Shown piece after piece: positions 61,751 to 64,000 of a stretch of DNA of 64,000 nt. Positions within the stretch are counted from its first letter, which is position 1. Every line of letters begins with the position of its first letter. The DNA is taken from NCBI RefSeq assembly GCF_000384215.1, contig NZ_KB913032.1, positions 372,001-436,000 on the forward strand. Direction: 5' to 3'. The translations under genes and the position numbers were made by a program. Source of the DNA: Amycolatopsis alba DSM 44262 (GTDB lineage: Bacteria > Actinomycetota > Actinomycetes > Mycobacteriales > Pseudonocardiaceae). Under the pieces are notes generated by a model. The model ran no database searches. It worked only from the letters and a program-made list of their open reading frames with translations, and was not told the DNA's origin.

Positions 61751-62304
61751 GCGGGGCTCCCGGAAGGCGTGGTGTCAGGGTGGAGTCGCGCCAGTTCGCG
61801 GCGGTAGGAGAACTTCGGGAACCGCCACAGGCCGTCTTCGTCCGGTGCGGTGTAGCCCATCGCCAGCAGACCGGGGTGGCCCTCGGCGATGGCTTCGGCG
61901 GTGTGCTTGTGCGCCGCGCTGTCGAAGGACATGTTGCAGAACAGGGCCAGGCTGACCCAGCCGTCCTTCTCCGGATGCCCCGGCGCGGTCAGCGACCGCA
62001 CGAGCGCCGTCCTGTCCGCGAAGGACAGCGCGACGAACGACGGCAGCGCCTCGTCGAGGATGAGGTCATGTTCCTTGGCGTAGACCTTCGCGTGATCGTT
62101 GAGGGACTGCGCCAGATACGGCAGCCCGACGGTCACCCCGGTCGCCTCGGTGTGCAGCAGTTCGAGCGCGCCCGCCGCGACCGCGCCCGGACCGGGCGAG
62201 GCGCCGGCGATCGCGTGGTCGTCGGGGAACCGCTTCTCCCCCGGCACGATCGTGTCCGCGTAGGCCTCCAAAGTGGACACCTTGACCTGTTCTTCCGAAT
62301 CCAC
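61747..62304 (-). CDS. DUF5987-like protein, probable partner of the GMC oxidoreductase
   Basis: A 185-aa soluble protein: STLEAYADTIVPGEKRFPDD, HAIAGASPGPGAVAAGALELL, FVALSFADRTALVRSLTAPG, then WVSLALFCNMSFDSAAHKHT and EGHPGLLAMGYTAPDEDGLW. The ADTIVPGE opening and late MGY segment resemble the small gluconate-dehydrogenase-subunit-3-like proteins that accompany GMC enzymes; the family name is from memory. AGGAGG precedes the GTG start, and its stop overlaps the GMC start. Confidence 0.7.
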   Translation of the reverse strand: MDSEEQVKVSTLEAYADTIVPGEKRFPDDHAIAGASPGPGAVAAGALELLHTEATGVTVGLPYLAQSLNDHAKVYAKEHDLILDEALPSFVALSFADRTALVRSLTAPGHPEKDGWVSLALFCNMSFDSAAHKHTAEAIAEGHPGLLAMGYTAPDEDGLWRFPKFSYRRELARLHPDTTPSGSPA

Positions 62305-62309
62305 GGAAC

Positions 62310-63662
62310 CTACCTCCTGTTCCTGGTGTGCACGGTCATCGGCAGCCCGCCGCGCACCCGCAGCGACAACATCGCTTCGGGAACCACGTCGTAGCCGGGG
62401 AGCTTCCTGAGGTCGAGGTCACGCAGGACCATCGTCAGCACGAAAACGGCCTCCATCACGCCGAGGCTGTTGCCGATGCAGAACCGCGGCCCGGCGCCGA
62501 ACGGGATGTAGGCGTACCGGGGCCGCCCGCTCGGCCGGTCGGGATCGAACCGGTCCGGGTCGAACTTCTCCGGCTCCGGCCAGAACGCCGGATGCCGGTG
62601 CAGCGTGTACGGCACGACGACGACGTCGGATCCGGCCGGGATGTGGTAGCCGCCGATCTCGTCGTCGGCCTGCGCCACCCGCGGCAGCAGCCATACGGGC
62701 GGGTACAGCCGCATGACCTCTTCGACGACCCGCGCCGTGTACGGCAACCGGTGCAGATCCTCGTGCGTCGGCAACTGGTCGCCCAGCACCGAATCGGCCT
62801 CGGCGCGCAGTTTCGCCGCGACGTCGGGATGTTCGTCGAGCAGGTGGAACGCCCAGCCCAAGGTGCTCGCCGTCGTCTCGTGCCCGGCAAGCAGCAGGGT
62901 GATCAGCTCGTCCCGCATCTGCTCGCGGGTCCCGTCGGTCGCGATGAGCCGCGACAGCACGTCCTCGCCGTCCTCGGCCGGGTTCCCCAGCCGCTGCTCG
63001 ACGAGTTCCTCGGCGATCCGGCGGAGATCGGCCCGCGATTCCCGGAACCGGCGTTGTTTCTTCAGCGGGGCCCACTGCGGGACCATGCTCAGCGTCACCG
63101 CTTCGAACATCGCCTGGTCCTGCACGGCTTCGAACGAATGCCCCAGCGAGGTGAACCCGCCGAGGTCCGCGTCGAGCAGCGTCTTGCCGAGCACGCCGAG
63201 CGTCAGCCCGGTCATCTCGTGCAGGATCTCCACCGGTCCTTCGGTGTCCCGCAAGCGTTTCACGAGACCTTCGACCTCGTTCGCGACGACAGAGGCCTGC
63301 CGCGCGATCCGCTTGGGCTGGAACACCGGCTGGATGGTCCGGCGCTGCTTCTTCCAGACCTCGCCGTCACTGGTGAGCAGCCCGTCGCCGAGCGCCCGCC
63401 TGGCCTCCTGGAGGCCGATTCCCTTGTGGTAGTTGGCCGCGTTGTCCGCGAGCACGTGTTTCGCCAGCTCGGGGTGGTTCACCAGGTACATCGTCTTCGG
63501 ACCGATCGCGATCCGGACGACGTCCCCGTGCGCCTCCGCCGAATCCGACATGAGCGCCAGCCGGTCGGTGAAGAGCTTCTTCAGCAGACCGAAGGTCGCT
63601 CGGCGCGGCGGCCCAGGGGGCGCGAGACGCGCCCCCTGGGTGGTTTCCGCACCGGAGGTCAT
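62310..63662 (-). CDS. Cytochrome P450 of the enediyne operon
   Basis: A 450-aa P450 with all core motifs: I-helix AGHETTAS (259-266), ExxR E315-R318 (EEVMRLYPP), PERF-like FDPDRFDPDR, and the heme loop FGAGPRFCIGN with C395. There is no membrane anchor. The sequence type is the CYP102/CYP4-like class seen in bacterial secondary metabolism. It probably oxygenates the enediyne core (compare SgcE7), but the site is unknown. The ATG overlaps the UnbU-like stop by 4 bases; the next gene starts 5 bases after its own stop. Confidence 0.94.
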   Translation of the reverse strand: MTSGAETTQGARLAPPGPPRRATFGLLKKLFTDRLALMSDSAEAHGDVVRIAIGPKTMYLVNHPELAKHVLADNAANYHKGIGLQEARRALGDGLLTSDGEVWKKQRRTIQPVFQPKRIARQASVVANEVEGLVKRLRDTEGPVEILHEMTGLTLGVLGKTLLDADLGGFTSLGHSFEAVQDQAMFEAVTLSMVPQWAPLKKQRRFRESRADLRRIAEELVEQRLGNPAEDGEDVLSRLIATDGTREQMRDELITLLLAGHETTASTLGWAFHLLDEHPDVAAKLRAEADSVLGDQLPTHEDLHRLPYTARVVEEVMRLYPPVWLLPRVAQADDEIGGYHIPAGSDVVVVPYTLHRHPAFWPEPEKFDPDRFDPDRPSGRPRYAYIPFGAGPRFCIGNSLGVMEAVFVLTMVLRDLDLRKLPGYDVVPEAMLSLRVRGGLPMTVHTRNRR

Positions 63663-64000
63663 GCCGCCACGGCCCCGGTTTCCTCGGTCTCCGGCTTGTC
63701 GGCCGGCTTGGGCAGGGTCGTGACCTCGGCCGACTTCGCCTGCTCGGCCTCCCACTTCTCGGTGGCCTTCTTGGAGAAGTGCAGACCCCACAGGAACATG
63801 CCGCGGATGAGGCAGACCAGCGCGGTCGCCAGGAACAGGCCGTAGGCGACGTGCACGATCATGAAGAATCCGTACGCCAGCGCCACCCCCGAACCGAACA
63901 GGACCTGCGACGCGGGCTTCGACGGCGTCGTGCCGGGGTCGGTGACCATGTAGTTCGTGTAGAGCACGAACGCCACCCCGGTCATCATCCCGAGCGCGCC
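63659..64000 (-). CDS. unbU: UnbU-like enediyne cassette membrane protein, N-terminus outside window
   Basis: Only the last 113 residues are present. They read GALGMMTGVAFVLYTNYMVT, DPGTTPSKPASQVLFGSGVA, then LAYGFFMIVHVAYGLFLATALVCL and a charged cytoplasmic tail (EKWEAEQAKSAEVTTLPKPA...). The MVTDPGTTPSKP segment followed by two helices resembles the C-terminal end of the RnfD/NQR2-like fold, which fits the UnbU membrane protein of enediyne cassettes. The frame stays open to the window edge, so the ATG at 63988 is internal. The other cassette genes (UnbV type) are expected beyond base 64,000. Confidence 0.75.
   Translation of the reverse strand, partial: GALGMMTGVAFVLYTNYMVTDPGTTPSKPASQVLFGSGVALAYGFFMIVHVAYGLFLATALVCLIRGMFLWGLHFSKKATEKWEAEQAKSAEVTTLPKPADKPETEETGAVAA

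Noticed and set aside
1..64000. CRISPR arrays, insertion sequences, rRNA genes, riboswitches
   Set aside because: No regularly spaced repeats, transposase genes, rRNA motifs or recognisable riboswitch cores were seen by eye on either strand.

Overview
The window is high-GC DNA from an actinomycete. Its families (SARP/BTAD regulator, DUF222-HNH protein, split LigD, MacAB-type export operon, many one- and two-component regulators), its GTG starts and its many apparently leaderless genes fit Pseudonocardiales. An Amycolatopsis-like host is my inference; no rRNA or species marker is present. No insertion sequence, CRISPR array or phage module was seen.

Left part (1-35.7 kb) is ordinary to accessory chromosome. 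It holds an EttA-type ABC-F protein (cut by the window edge), a tail-less SSB paralogue, a CopD-CtaG fusion, a histidine phosphatase, an orphan NarL-type kinase, a LacI/MFS divergon, a secreted I36-type inhibitor and tRNA-Arg(TCT). A lipoprotein-adaptor-ABC export operon (9.8-13.4 kb) converges on a response regulator-kinase-lipoprotein operon (13.4-15.9 kb). An amidase locus follows (AmiC-like sensor, AmiS channel, AmiE). Next come an MFS/HxlR divergon, a MarR-decarboxylase-permease set, a divergently split LigD (polymerase and ligase on separate genes), a DUF222-HNH gene behind a near-perfect SOS box, a prolyl aminopeptidase with an apparent one-base frameshift, and a GCS2-type ligase.

Right part (35.7-64 kb) looks like one side of an enediyne biosynthetic locus. 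The core is a minus-strand run: UnbU-like membrane protein (cut by the window end), P450, a DUF5987-like protein, GMC oxidoreductase, AhpD-fold protein, the 1,939-residue enediyne polyketide synthase (KS-AT-ACP-KR-DH-PPT), its hot-dog thioesterase, a flavin reductase, a 55-aa unknown, and acyl-CoA carboxylase beta and epsilon subunits. A very long perfect palindrome (49,974-50,034) closes this run. A DUF1702 gene, a family linked to enediyne clusters, lies about 15 kb away at 37.6 kb. Between them is a dense regulatory block: three near-paralogous NarL-type response regulators, a SARP, an AraC and an HxlR regulator, and a 781-aa protein made of two complete DesK-type kinase modules in tandem, the first with a decayed ATP site.

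The least explained stretch is 45.5-50 kb. It has a compact minus-strand operon (unknown 182 aa, FAD oxidoreductase, unknown 161 aa, AhpD-type CxxC protein) followed by a 63-aa peptide gene with a C-terminal cysteine cluster, then three further small genes. It may be an unrecognised peptide-modifying system or part of the enediyne locus; the sequence alone cannot decide.
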